DNA of 42,059 nt from Pseudomonadota bacterium (GTDB lineage Bacteria > Pseudomonadota > Gammaproteobacteria > Steroidobacterales > Steroidobacteraceae): contig JAKBCR010000013.1 in NCBI GenBank assembly GCA_021807675.1, positions 1 to 42,059 of the forward strand. The letters are read 5' to 3'. Positions 34,444-42,059 of the stretch are shown here, in pieces (the first letter of the stretch is position 1; each line of letters starts with the position of its first letter). A model generated the notes under the pieces. That model did not search any database. It was not told where the DNA came from and was given only the letters and a program-made list of their open reading frames with translations. A program made the position numbers and the translations under genes.

Positions 34444-35805
34444 ATGCGCTCCCCCGAGACAACCTCCTGGCATTGCGCGAGCTGGCAGGCGAAGCCTGCC
34501 CAGCAGCAGCCGGTGTACGATGACCCAATCGCCCTGCAGCGCGTGGTGGCGGAGCTGTCGCGATTGCCGCCCATCGTCGTGTCCTGGGAAGTCGAGGCAT
34601 TGCGCGAGCGTCTGGCCGCGGCCCAGCGAGGGCAGGCGTTTCTCCTGCAGGGGGGCGATTGCGCCGAGACCTTCGGCGACTGCGAATCGGATACGATCGT
34701 CAAGAAGCTGAAGATCCTCCTGCAGATGAGCCTCGTGCTGCTGCATGGCCTGAAGAAGCCCATCATTCGAGTGGGACGCATGGCGGGCCAATACGCCAAG
34801 CCGCGCTCGGTGGACACCGAGACGCGCGATGGCGTGACGCTGCCGAGCTTTCGGGGCGATCTCGTCAACCATCCGGAGTTCACGGCTGCCGCGCGCGCCG
34901 CCGACCCGGACCTGCTGCTGCGTGGCTACGAGCGGGCGGCCCTCACCCTCAATTTCGCACGGGCGCTGGTCGATGGCGGCTTCGCGGACCTGCACCACCC
35001 GGAATACTGGGATCTCGGTTTCATCAAGCATGCTGAGCTGAAGGATGCCTACCAGCGCATCATCCAGTCGATCGGTGATGCGCTCGATTTCTTCGAGGGC
35101 ATCAGCGGCAGCGCCGTGCATGAGGCGACACAGGTCGATTTCTATGCGAGCCACGAGGGGCTGCATCTGCTCTATGAGCAGGCGCAGACGCGCTTCATCC
35201 CGCGGCAGAATCGCTGGTACAACCTCTCGACGCACATGCCCTGGATCGGCATGCGCACCGCGAAGCTCGAGGGGGCGCACGTGGAGTACTTCCGCGGTAT
35301 CGCCAATCCCATCGGCGTCAAGGTCGGCACGGCGATGGATGCGGCCTGGTTACAGGGTCTCGTTACGACGCTCAATCCGCAGAACCAGCCCGGCCGGCTG
35401 ACGCTGATCCATCGCTTCGGCGCGAAGGACATCGCCACCGCGCTCCCGAAGGCGATCGAGGCCGTGCGCGAGACGGGCCAGACCGTGCTCTGGATCTGCG
35501 ATCCGATGCACGGCAACACGGAGACGAGCACCGGCGGGCTGAAGACCCGGCGCTTCGAGAACATCCTCAAGGAGCTCGATACCGCCTTTCGCCTCCACGC
35601 GCAGATGGGCTCGTACCTGGGTGGCGTGCACATCGAGCTGACGGGCGATGATGTCACCGAGTGCACGGGCGGTGCGCGCGGCCTCACGGATGCGGATCTG
35701 CAGCGGGCTTACCGCTCCACGGTCGATCCGCGCCTGAATCATGAGCAGGCACTCGAGCTCGCGATGCTCATCGCCGAGCGCAGTCAGAGCCGCCGGTACG
35801 GTTGA
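34444..35805 (+). CDS. Class II 3-deoxy-7-phosphoheptulonate (DAHP) synthase
   Basis: It condenses PEP and erythrose 4-phosphate at the entry to the shikimate pathway. The 453-residue protein is of the plant-like class II, unrelated in sequence length to AroF/G/H (about 350). Key blocks are FLLQGGDCAETFGDCESD (metal-binding Cys), IRVGRMAGQYAKPRS, LRGYERAALTLNFARAL, NRWYNLSTHMPWIGMRT and LWICDPMHGNTETS, and C-terminal GGVHIELTGDDVTEC. It diverges from the lysine-catabolism pair across 126 bp. AGGAT about 10 nt before the ATG could act as ribosome site or as a -10 (TAGGAT). Feedback regulators are not obvious. Confidence 0.95.
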   Translation: MRSPETTSWHCASWQAKPAQQQPVYDDPIALQRVVAELSRLPPIVVSWEVEALRERLAAAQRGQAFLLQGGDCAETFGDCESDTIVKKLKILLQMSLVLLHGLKKPIIRVGRMAGQYAKPRSVDTETRDGVTLPSFRGDLVNHPEFTAAARAADPDLLLRGYERAALTLNFARALVDGGFADLHHPEYWDLGFIKHAELKDAYQRIIQSIGDALDFFEGISGSAVHEATQVDFYASHEGLHLLYEQAQTRFIPRQNRWYNLSTHMPWIGMRTAKLEGAHVEYFRGIANPIGVKVGTAMDAAWLQGLVTTLNPQNQPGRLTLIHRFGAKDIATALPKAIEAVRETGQTVLWICDPMHGNTETSTGGLKTRRFENILKELDTAFRLHAQMGSYLGGVHIELTGDDVTECTGGARGLTDADLQRAYRSTVDPRLNHEQALELAMLIAERSQSRRYG

Positions 35806-35882
35806 AGCCGGCTGCGGCGGCAGGCACATTGCGCCAGGCCATCCTGCTTCGCGCACGTCCCGGGTCCAACCGGGCCTGCCCG

Positions 35883-36027
35883 GGGTGTCCATCCGTGGAC
35901 ACCCGCTCGGCAGAGCGAAGCGATGCTTCGCTGAATGAATCGCCTGGAGCGATTCATGACGACGCGCAGCGTCGGCCCCGAGGGGCGAGGCCCAGGATGG
36001 GCCGAGCAAAGGCACCGCCTCGCCCCC
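35883..36027 (+). repeat. Multi-hairpin dispersed repeat, copy 1 (upstream of icd)
   Basis: The region between the DAHP synthase gene and icd (35806-36099) holds no gene but a chain of perfect hairpins. It opens with a 9-bp stem (35883-35891 with 35896-35904). Then come CGCTC/GAGCG (35904-35908 with 35913-35917), competing with AGCGAAGC/GCTTCGCT (35914-35921 with 35925-35932). ATGAATCGC/GCGATTCAT (35935-35943 with 35949-35957) and CGACGC/GCGTCG (35960-35965 with 35969-35974) follow. A final outer stem GGGGCGAGG/CCTCGCCCC (35982-35990 with 36018-36026) encloses GGCCCA/TGGGCC. From about 35904 on it matches the copy at 38186-38309 with only a handful of changes; the first hairpin does not match. 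Confidence 0.9.
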
Positions 36028-36087
36028 GTGCCTGAACCAACTACGTGAGTCTGTGTACCAATTCAGAATGAACCGCCGCATTGCCGG

Positions 36088-36093
36088 TACAAT
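36088..36093 (+). promoter_or_regulatory. Candidate -10 box (TACAAT) abutting the icd start
   Basis: TACAAT lies 6 nt before the icd ATG at 36100. There is no Shine-Dalgarno in between, so a transcript would begin at about the ATG itself. The best -35-like hexamer (TTCAGA, 36062-36067) is 20 nt away, which is too far to be convincing. Confidence 0.4.
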
Positions 36094-36099
36094 TACCGC

Positions 36100-37428
<1,329 letters not shown>

Positions 37429-37468
37429 TATCAAACAGGCGCGGACGAACGGCGGACGGCGGCCGGTA

Positions 37469-38116
37469 CTGCCGGTCGCTCGGAGCGAGACATACGATCC
37501 GGGCTGCACCCGCTGCCCGCGGCTGGCGGAGTTCCTGGCGGAGGTGCATGGGAGCTATCCGGATTACTGGGCGCGGCCCGTGCCCTCGTTCGGCGCCGCG
37601 GACCCGCGCATCGTCCTCGTCGGCCTCGCGCCCGGGCTGCACGGGGCTAACAGGACGGGGCGGCCGTTCACCGGTGACTACGCTGGCGAGCTCCTTTACC
37701 AGACGCTCTACGAGGCGGGCCTCGCCACACGGGCGCAGTCCGTATCGGCGGACGATGGGCTCGAGCTGAAGCATGCGCGAATCATCAATGCGGTGAAGTG
37801 CGTGCCGCCCGGCAACAAGCCGCTGCCGGAGGAGATCCGTGCCTGTAACGGCTACCTGAGGGCCGAGCTCGCATCGCTGAAGCGCGTGCGGGTGGTGCTG
37901 GCGCTCGGCAGGGTGGGGCACGACGCCTTCCTTCTGGCCTCGGGGCTCAAGCGCAGCGCGTTTCCGTTCGGGCACGGGCGCGAGCACCGGCTCGAGGAGA
38001 CGCGGTACCTCGTCGACTCGTATCATTGCAGCCGCTACAACACCTCGACCGGAGTGCTCACCGAGGCGATGTTCAGGAAAGTCGTGAGGCGCGCCTGCGA
38101 GCTTGCCCGTCTATAG
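37469..38116 (+). CDS. Family 5 (UdgB-type) uracil-DNA glycosylase, start codon unclear
   Basis: This base-excision repair enzyme has an Fe-S cluster. The frame encodes YDPGCTRCPRLAEFL (two N-terminal cysteines, codons 37505 and 37514), WARPVPSFG, the active-site region VLVGLAPGLHGANRTGRPFT, NAVKCVPPGNKPLPEE with the third cysteine, LALGRVGHDAFL and the CYHPS-like DSYHCSRYNTSTG. These match UDG family 5 (Thermus UDGb, mycobacterial UdgB). The open frame runs from 37382 but holds no ATG, GTG or TTG before GTG 37544, which would remove both N-terminal cluster cysteines. I therefore give CTG 37469 as a provisional start; ATC 37430 is another near-cognate option. A frameshift near the icd stop was looked for and not seen. 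Confidence 0.82.
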   Translation: MPVARSETYDPGCTRCPRLAEFLAEVHGSYPDYWARPVPSFGAADPRIVLVGLAPGLHGANRTGRPFTGDYAGELLYQTLYEAGLATRAQSVSADDGLELKHARIINAVKCVPPGNKPLPEEIRACNGYLRAELASLKRVRVVLALGRVGHDAFLLASGLKRSAFPFGHGREHRLEETRYLVDSYHCSRYNTSTGVLTEAMFRKVVRRACELARL

Positions 38117-38151
38117 CGCTGGATCCGGGCCTCCTGCGCGAACGAAGCGCT

Positions 38152-38309
38152 GCTTTGGGCAAAACGCGTGGTTCTTGCCCAAAGCTCGCTCGGCGGAGCG
38201 AAGCGGTGCTTCGCTGAATGAATTGCCTGGAGCGATTCATGACGACGCGCAGCGTCGGCCTCGAAGGGGCGAGGCCCAGGATGGGCCGAGCAAGGCACCG
38301 CCTCGCCCT
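38152..38309 (+). repeat. Multi-hairpin dispersed repeat, copy 2 (upstream of uvrC)
   Basis: The second copy fills most of the gap 38117-38372. It opens with an 11-bp stem GCTTTGGGCAA/TTGCCCAAAGC (38152-38162 with 38175-38185), unrelated in sequence to the opening hairpin of copy 1. The shared core follows: CGCTC/GAGCG (38187-38191 with 38196-38200), AGCGAAGC/GCTTCGCT (38197-38204 with 38208-38215), ATGAATTGC/GCGATTCAT (one G:T pair where copy 1 has G:C), CGACGC/GCGTCG, and the GGGCGAGG/CCTCGCCC outer stem around GGCCCA/TGGGCC. By eye the cores differ by about five substitutions and two single-base indels. Both copies have the same orientation and each precedes a plus-strand gene. Confidence 0.9.
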
Positions 38310-38372
38310 GCGGCGGCGGGGCACATCCTCGTGCCGAGGGTTCGGCGCGACGTCTGTCGATGGGCAACTGAG

Positions 38373-40196
38373 ATGAGCTCGAGTGAATTCGATCACCAGG
38401 CGTTCACCGCGGCGCTGCCGCGCCGCCCCGGCGTCTACCGTATGTTCGATGCCGGTCACGAGATCCTCTACGTCGGCAAGGCGAGAAGCCTGAAGGACCG
38501 GGTGAGCACGTATTTCGCGGCGAGCAACGTCAACCCGAAGGTGCGGGCCCTCGTGCAGCAGATCCGGGACATCGAGGTCACGGTCACCAACTCGGAGACC
38601 GAGGCGCTGCTGCTCGAGTACAACCTCATCAAGGCGCACAAGCCGCGATTCAACGTCGTGCTGCGGGACGACAAGAGCTTCCCGTACATCCAGCTTTGTG
38701 CCGATCACGAATTCCCCCGGCTCGCCTTCTACCGGGGCTCGCGTAGCGCTCCCGGACGGTACTTCGGACCGTTTCCGAGCGCCTGGGCGGTGCGCGACAC
38801 GCTCAACCAGCTGCAGAAGCTCTTCCGCATACGCAACTGCCGCGATAGCTTCTTCGCCAACCGCAGCCGCCCCTGCCTGCAGCACCAGATCGGCCGCTGC
38901 TCGGCGCCGTGCGTCGGGCTCATCACCCGTGAGGCATATGCACAGGACATCGAATCGGCTGTCAAGGTGCTCGAGGGCCGCAGCGATGAGGTGAACGCCA
39001 CGCTGCAGGCACGCATGGCGGCGGCGGCGGCCCGGCTGCAGTTCGAGCGTGCAGCGCAGGTACGCGACCAGCTGGCGGCCTTGAAGCACATCCAGGCGCA
39101 GCAGATCGTGACGGCGGAAGGAGAACGCGACGTTGACGTGTTCGCGATCGTCGGAGAGCCCGGTGAGTACGCGATAAGCGTGATGCTGGTGCGCGGCGGA
39201 AGGAATCTCGGCACCACCAGCTACTTTCCCCGCGCGGCGCTCGCGGAGCCGGAGGAGGCGCTCTCATCCTTCGTGATGCAGTACTACGCCTCGCAGGAGC
39301 CGCCGCCGGAGGTGCTGATCGGCCAGAAGCTCGAGGGCACCGAGTCGCTGAGCCAGGCGTTGACGACGCGGGCGGCACATGGCGTGCGCGTGCGCTGTCC
39401 GGCGCGAGGCCTCGGCGCCCGGTGGGCGGAGCTGACGCGCGAGAATGCCGCGCAGGCGCTGCGCATGCGGCTCGCGCAGAAGCAGGGGCTCGATGAGATG
39501 CTCGCGGCTCTTGCGGCGGAGCTCGAGCTGCTCGAGGCGCCGCAGCGGATCGAGTGCTTTGACATCAGCCACACCGGCGGGGAGGGCACCGTGGCATCCT
39601 GCGTCGTCTTCGGCCCGGAAGGACCGCTGAAGAAGGAATACCGGCGATTCAACATTACCGGCGTGACGCCCGGCGATGACTATGGCGCGCTGCGCCAGGC
39701 GCTCGAGCGGCGCTACAGTCGGGTGCGCGACGGCGAGATTCCGGCGCCCGATCTGCTGCTGATCGATGGCGGCCTCGGGCAGATCGCGGCAGTCCACGAG
39801 GTGCTCGCCGGGCTCGGCTTCGGCGACCTCACGCTGGTCGGCGTGGCCAAGGGGCCGGATCGCCGCCCGGGCCAGGAGCGGCTCTTCGTCTACGGAGCGG
39901 GCGCGCCGCGGGTGCCGGAGGCACATTCCCCGGCCTCGAGACTCATCCAGCGCATTCGCGACGAGGCGCATCGCTTTGCGATCACCGGCCACCGCCGCAA
40001 GCGCGCCCGCCGGTATAATGAGTCCGTGCTGGAGGCGGTGCCCGGCTTGGGTCCCGCCAAGCGCCGAGCGCTTCTCACCCATTTCGGTGGTCTGCAGGGA
40101 GTGATGCGCGCGGGGGTGGCGGACCTCACCGAGGTCACCGGAATCGGAGCGGCACTCGCGCGCACCGTTTATGATCACCTCCACCCCGGCTCTTGA
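38373..40196 (+). CDS. uvrC: Excinuclease ABC subunit C
   Basis: UvrC makes both incisions around UvrAB-bound DNA lesions. The 607-residue protein (E. coli 610) has the N-terminal GIY-YIG nuclease (RRPGVYRMFDAGHEILYVGK, residues 12-31, followed by ARSLKDRV), a cysteine cluster RNCRDSFFANRSRPCLQHQI with GRCSAPC, a UVR domain (LQFERAAQVRDQLAALKHI) and the RNase H-like nuclease (FDISHTGGEGTVASCVVFG; LLLIDGGLGQIAAVHEVL). It ends in tandem helix-hairpin-helix motifs (VPGLGPAKRRALLTHFGG, VTGIGAALARTVYDHL). ATG 38373 is the family start; the open frame continues upstream through the repeat. pgsA follows 7 nt after the stop. Confidence 0.97.
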   Translation: MSSSEFDHQAFTAALPRRPGVYRMFDAGHEILYVGKARSLKDRVSTYFAASNVNPKVRALVQQIRDIEVTVTNSETEALLLEYNLIKAHKPRFNVVLRDDKSFPYIQLCADHEFPRLAFYRGSRSAPGRYFGPFPSAWAVRDTLNQLQKLFRIRNCRDSFFANRSRPCLQHQIGRCSAPCVGLITREAYAQDIESAVKVLEGRSDEVNATLQARMAAAAARLQFERAAQVRDQLAALKHIQAQQIVTAEGERDVDVFAIVGEPGEYAISVMLVRGGRNLGTTSYFPRAALAEPEEALSSFVMQYYASQEPPPEVLIGQKLEGTESLSQALTTRAAHGVRVRCPARGLGARWAELTRENAAQALRMRLAQKQGLDEMLAALAAELELLEAPQRIECFDISHTGGEGTVASCVVFGPEGPLKKEYRRFNITGVTPGDDYGALRQALERRYSRVRDGEIPAPDLLLIDGGLGQIAAVHEVLAGLGFGDLTLVGVAKGPDRRPGQERLFVYGAGAPRVPEAHSPASRLIQRIRDEAHRFAITGHRRKRARRYNESVLEAVPGLGPAKRRALLTHFGGLQGVMRAGVADLTEVTGIGAALARTVYDHLHPGS

Positions 40197-40203
40197 TCGC
40201 GCC

Positions 40204-40758
40204 ATGCTCTGGAACGTCCCGAACACCCTGACGTGGCTGCGCATCGCCGCAATCCCGCTCATCGTGCTGCTCTTTTTCATGCCCTACCACTGGTCCGACC
40301 CGGCCGCGGGCCTGCTCTTCGCGGCGGCGGGTGTCACGGACTCGCTGGACGGGTATTTCGCGCGCCGTCTCGGCCAAACCTCGCGCCTCGGCGCCTTCCT
40401 CGATCCGGTGGCCGACAAGCTGATCGTCGCCGTGGCGCTCGTCCTGCTGGTGAGCAAGGACACCAGGGCACTGATCGTGCTCACCGCGGTCGTCATCATC
40501 GGCCGCGAGATCACGATCTCGGCGCTGCGGGAGTGGATGGCCGAGATCGGGCAGAGGCGCAAGGTCGCGGTCTCGCAGCTCGGCAAGCTGAAGACCATCC
40601 TGCAGATCGTGGGGCTTTCGATGATGCTCTACCGCTCACCGATCGTCCGGGTACCGATCTATGACGTGGGGGTGGTCCTCACGGAGCTTGCGGCGGCGGC
40701 GACGCTGGTCTCGATGATCGCGTATCTGCGGGCGGCATGGCCTGAGCTCAGGCGATGA
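40204..40758 (+). CDS. pgsA: CDP-diacylglycerol-glycerol-3-phosphate 3-phosphatidyltransferase
   Basis: This inner-membrane enzyme makes phosphatidylglycerol phosphate, the precursor of PG and cardiolipin. The 184-residue product (E. coli 182) starts WNVPNTLTWLRIAAIPLIVL and has the CDP-alcohol phosphotransferase motif with Asp46, Asp49, Gly50, Ala53, Arg54, Gly63, Asp67 and Asp71 (DSLDGYFARRLGQTSRLGAF, then LDPVADK). Five or so hydrophobic helices follow. ATG 40204 is preferred; an earlier ATG at 40171 overlaps uvrC. The uvrC-pgsA-tRNA-Gly order is common in gammaproteobacteria. Confidence 0.96.
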   Translation: MLWNVPNTLTWLRIAAIPLIVLLFFMPYHWSDPAAGLLFAAAGVTDSLDGYFARRLGQTSRLGAFLDPVADKLIVAVALVLLVSKDTRALIVLTAVVIIGREITISALREWMAEIGQRRKVAVSQLGKLKTILQIVGLSMMLYRSPIVRVPIYDVGVVLTELAAAATLVSMIAYLRAAWPELRR

Positions 40759-40813
40759 GGGCGCGAGGTCTTGGGCAGCCTTGAGTTCTTCCCGCTGGCG
40801 TCCGCGACTTGCC

Positions 40814-40841
40814 TTGACTTCGCAGGGCCTGCACTTACAAT
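40814..40841 (+). promoter_or_regulatory. Sigma70 promoter of tRNA-Gly
   Basis: TTGACT (40814-40819) and TACAAT (40836-40841) are separated by 16 nt. The predicted start lies about 12 nt before the mature tRNA 5' end. This is the best-formed promoter in the window. Confidence 0.75.
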
Positions 40842-40860
40842 GCCGTCCCTCACTCGGGAC

Positions 40861-40936
40861 GCGGGAATAGCTCAGTTGGTAGAGCGCAACCTTGCCAAGG
40901 TTGAGGTCGCGAGTTCGAGCCTCGTTTCCCGCTCCA
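40861..40936 (+). tRNA. tRNA-Gly (anticodon GCC)
   Basis: A 76-nt cloverleaf with acceptor stem GCGGGAA/TTCCCGC, D-arm GCTC...GAGC, anticodon stem CAACC/GGTTG with GCC at 40894-40896, T-arm with GTTCGAG, and an encoded CCA end. It decodes GGC/GGU. It lies about 100 bp after pgsA with its own promoter; no obvious T-rich terminator follows. tRNA genes are common integration sites, and the DNA just downstream is less GC-rich. Confidence 0.97.
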
Positions 40937-41225
40937 AGTTTTCCCTTTGTAATCAAAAAATTACGCTGAATTCTTCGCGTGACAGATGAATGCTGTGGGC
41001 GAGCTTCTTCGTCCATGACGCGCCCCCTGTGCCCACGTATATCCGTGCTGCGCCGCCGCTGACATCGTTCGTGGATGCGTCCGGTCCAGTGGACCTCGGA
41101 GCCTGCGCATCACGGGGGCCTTTGTGAGCTCTCGAGGCCAAGTGCGGCGAAATAGCTGAGCGATTAGTTTGGTCAGTTCAGCCTCTTTGTCGCTGAGCCG
41201 CTCGGCGAACGTCACGACGAAAGAG
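40937..41225. other. Intergenic stretch of lower GC with no recognisable gene
   Basis: About 290 nt between tRNA-Gly and the truncated peroxidase gene. It starts with an AT-rich part containing a short GTAAT/ATTAC inverted repeat near 40950. A minus-strand reading frame crosses it (40961-41257), but its product resembles nothing I know and it overlaps the end of the peroxidase gene. No promoter or attachment-site duplicate of the tRNA 3' end was found. Confidence 0.5.
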
Positions 41226-41849
41226 TCACTCAAGCTTGAACTGGACCATCTTGGCAAAGTCGATTGCCGCAGGGCTCGTCAGGGAATCAAGGAATGAGAC
41301 CAGATCGAGTCGCTCTCGGGGCGTGAGGATCAATGGCCGCTGAGACCGGAGACTCCGGTAGTAGATCTCAAAATCCACCGCCTGACGCAGGGTGGGGATG
41401 CTTCCGTCATGCATGTAGGGCGCGGTCAAGGCGACGTTGCGCAGGGTCGGTGTGCGGAACTTGCCGATATCCCGCGGGTTTCGGGTAGTCACGAATCGGC
41501 CAAGCGCAGCGACCTCGGGATCGGACGTGATGAGGTCATCAAGCTCTGCCGCCTGCGTGCGGGCAATGCGCATGCTGAGCACTGGCAGTCGGGCCGTGAG
41601 CCGATTCATGCTCACCCCTTCATCGTGAAATCGATTGTCGGTGAACAGGGCGTATTTCGAGCCTATCGTATGGCACCTGGAGCACCCAGCTGGCCCGCGG
41701 AACAGCGCAAGTCCGCGGATTGCCGCTGCCGACATTGCATGAGGTTGGTGAGCGTAGAAGTATCGGTCGAAGGGTGAATCTCCGGCAATGAGGGTTCTCT
41801 CAAACGAAGCAACGGCGCGAGCGACTTCAGCAACGCTAACGTCATTCAC
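41226..41849 (-). pseudogene. Truncated di-haem cytochrome c peroxidase / MauG-like gene
   Basis: The 207-residue frame from GTG 41849 is the C-terminal haem domain of the bacterial cytochrome c peroxidase/MauG family. It shows VARAVASFERTLIAGDSPFDRY, the haem site CSRCHTIG (about 56-63), FHDEGV, RDIGKFRTPTLRNVALTAPY and MHDGSIPTLRQAVDFY-like text. Family members are 320-400 residues with two CxxCH sites and a signal peptide. Homology continues upstream of the GTG (YEQLLAIIRADPGYRRGF) without a start codon until an in-frame stop at 41997-41999. The first haem domain and the signal peptide are therefore missing, and the gene is most likely a decayed remnant. Confidence 0.8.
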
Positions 41850-42059
41850 CTCCGTTCCAAACGCCTCGCGGAAGCCCCTCCGGTATCCCGGATCGGCGCG
41901 AATGATTGCCAGGAGCTGCTCATAATCACGTAGACCCTGCCCCCCCGCTGTGCATACCTCCGCGCAGCTAACGATTGCGAAGTCGGTCGCCGGCGGCTAG
42001 GGCCTTCAGCAACTTGCAGTTTGGTGGGAAAGCTCCAAATGCTTACTTGGATTTATAAG
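41850..42059. other. Residual upstream sequence of the peroxidase remnant to the window edge
   Basis: The first 150 nt still encode peroxidase-like residues on the minus strand before the stop at 41997-41999. A run of seven C (41940-41946) lies in this part. Beyond it, no start codon or known protein could be assigned; a 24-residue stretch ending at 41968 (GAFPPNCKLLKALAAGD) is open in another frame but too short to identify. Confidence 0.4.

Noticed and set aside
35936-36050. Short ORF inside repeat copy 1 (Met-Asn-Arg-Leu-Glu-Arg-Phe...)
   Set aside because: The same start exists in copy 2 but single-base indels put the rest in another frame, so the conserved feature is the hairpin structure, not a peptide.
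38103-38372. N-terminal extension of UvrC through repeat copy 2
   Set aside because: The extension is just translated repeat; UvrC homology begins at ATG 38373.
40961-41257. 98-codon minus-strand frame downstream of the peroxidase remnant
   Set aside because: Overlaps the peroxidase 3' end, has no ribosome site or family resemblance; listed only as an intergenic stretch.
41968-42042. 24-residue frame (GAFPPNCKLLKALAAGD) that looked like a transposase C-terminus
   Set aside because: Too short, bounded by stops and without a start codon; no transposase motif or inverted repeat could be confirmed.

Overview
The window is a contiguous piece of a high-GC bacterial chromosome, densely packed with core genes and only lightly touched by mobile DNA. 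Gene content and order point to a Gammaproteobacterium: fused thrA followed by thrB and thrC, nudJ next to mnmA with purB close by, uvrC-pgsA followed by tRNA-Gly(GCC), and a TatD of the enterobacterial type. The GC richness, the PepSY/PhoP/PhoQ-like trio and the class II DAHP synthase suggest a free-living Xanthomonadales/Nevskiales/Steroidobacterales-like lineage. That placement is an inference from gene content, not a phylogeny.

Layout. 1-6.1 kb: a partial XdhC-family gene (minus) diverges from a threonine operon thrA-thrB-thrC that ends in a membrane-anchored NERD-domain gene. 6.1-9.6 kb: an M20 metallopeptidase and tatD (minus) face a secreted TPR-like protein and a DUF4389 membrane protein. 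9.6-14.1 kb: a four-gene MacAB/Lol-like ABC system (adaptor, ATPase, two different permeases). 14.1-17 kb (minus): an ABC-2 exporter (ATPase and permease), a gutted threonine-aldolase-like gene and a thioredoxin-fold protein. 17-19.4 kb: a YgjP/M48-like metalloprotease overlapping tryptophan 2,3-dioxygenase, then a HAD phosphatase. 19.4-26 kb (minus): acnA, mnmA, nudJ, a DUF7931-like gene and purB. 26-31.5 kb (plus): fumC, a CoA-pyrophosphatase Nudix gene, mazG, a PepSY protein and a PhoP/PhoQ-like two-component system. 31.6-34.3 kb (minus): a two-gene lysine-catabolism unit (saccharopine/lysine dehydrogenase family plus ALDH7-type semialdehyde dehydrogenase). 34.4-40.8 kb (plus): class II DAHP synthase, icd, a family-5 uracil-DNA glycosylase, uvrC and pgsA, then tRNA-Gly with a good promoter. 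40.9-42.06 kb: a visibly less GC-rich tail with a truncated di-haem cytochrome c peroxidase gene.

Functional themes. Three TCA-cycle enzymes (aconitase, fumarase, isocitrate dehydrogenase) lie within 18 kb. PurB, which releases fumarate, diverges from FumC, which uses it. NudJ, the CoA pyrophosphatase and MazG form a nucleotide-housecleaning theme; UDG and UvrC are DNA repair.

Most unusual signals. Two copies of a ~125-bp multi-hairpin repeat lie upstream of icd and uvrC; their core is conserved, but each is preceded by a hairpin of unrelated sequence. The threonine-aldolase-like ORF appears built from two or three retained pieces of the parent enzyme. The UDG gene has no ordinary start codon upstream of its Fe-S cysteines. 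Several genes carry -10-like hexamers placed as expected for leaderless mRNAs. I saw no CRISPR array, complete insertion sequence, prophage, rRNA gene or obvious defence island.
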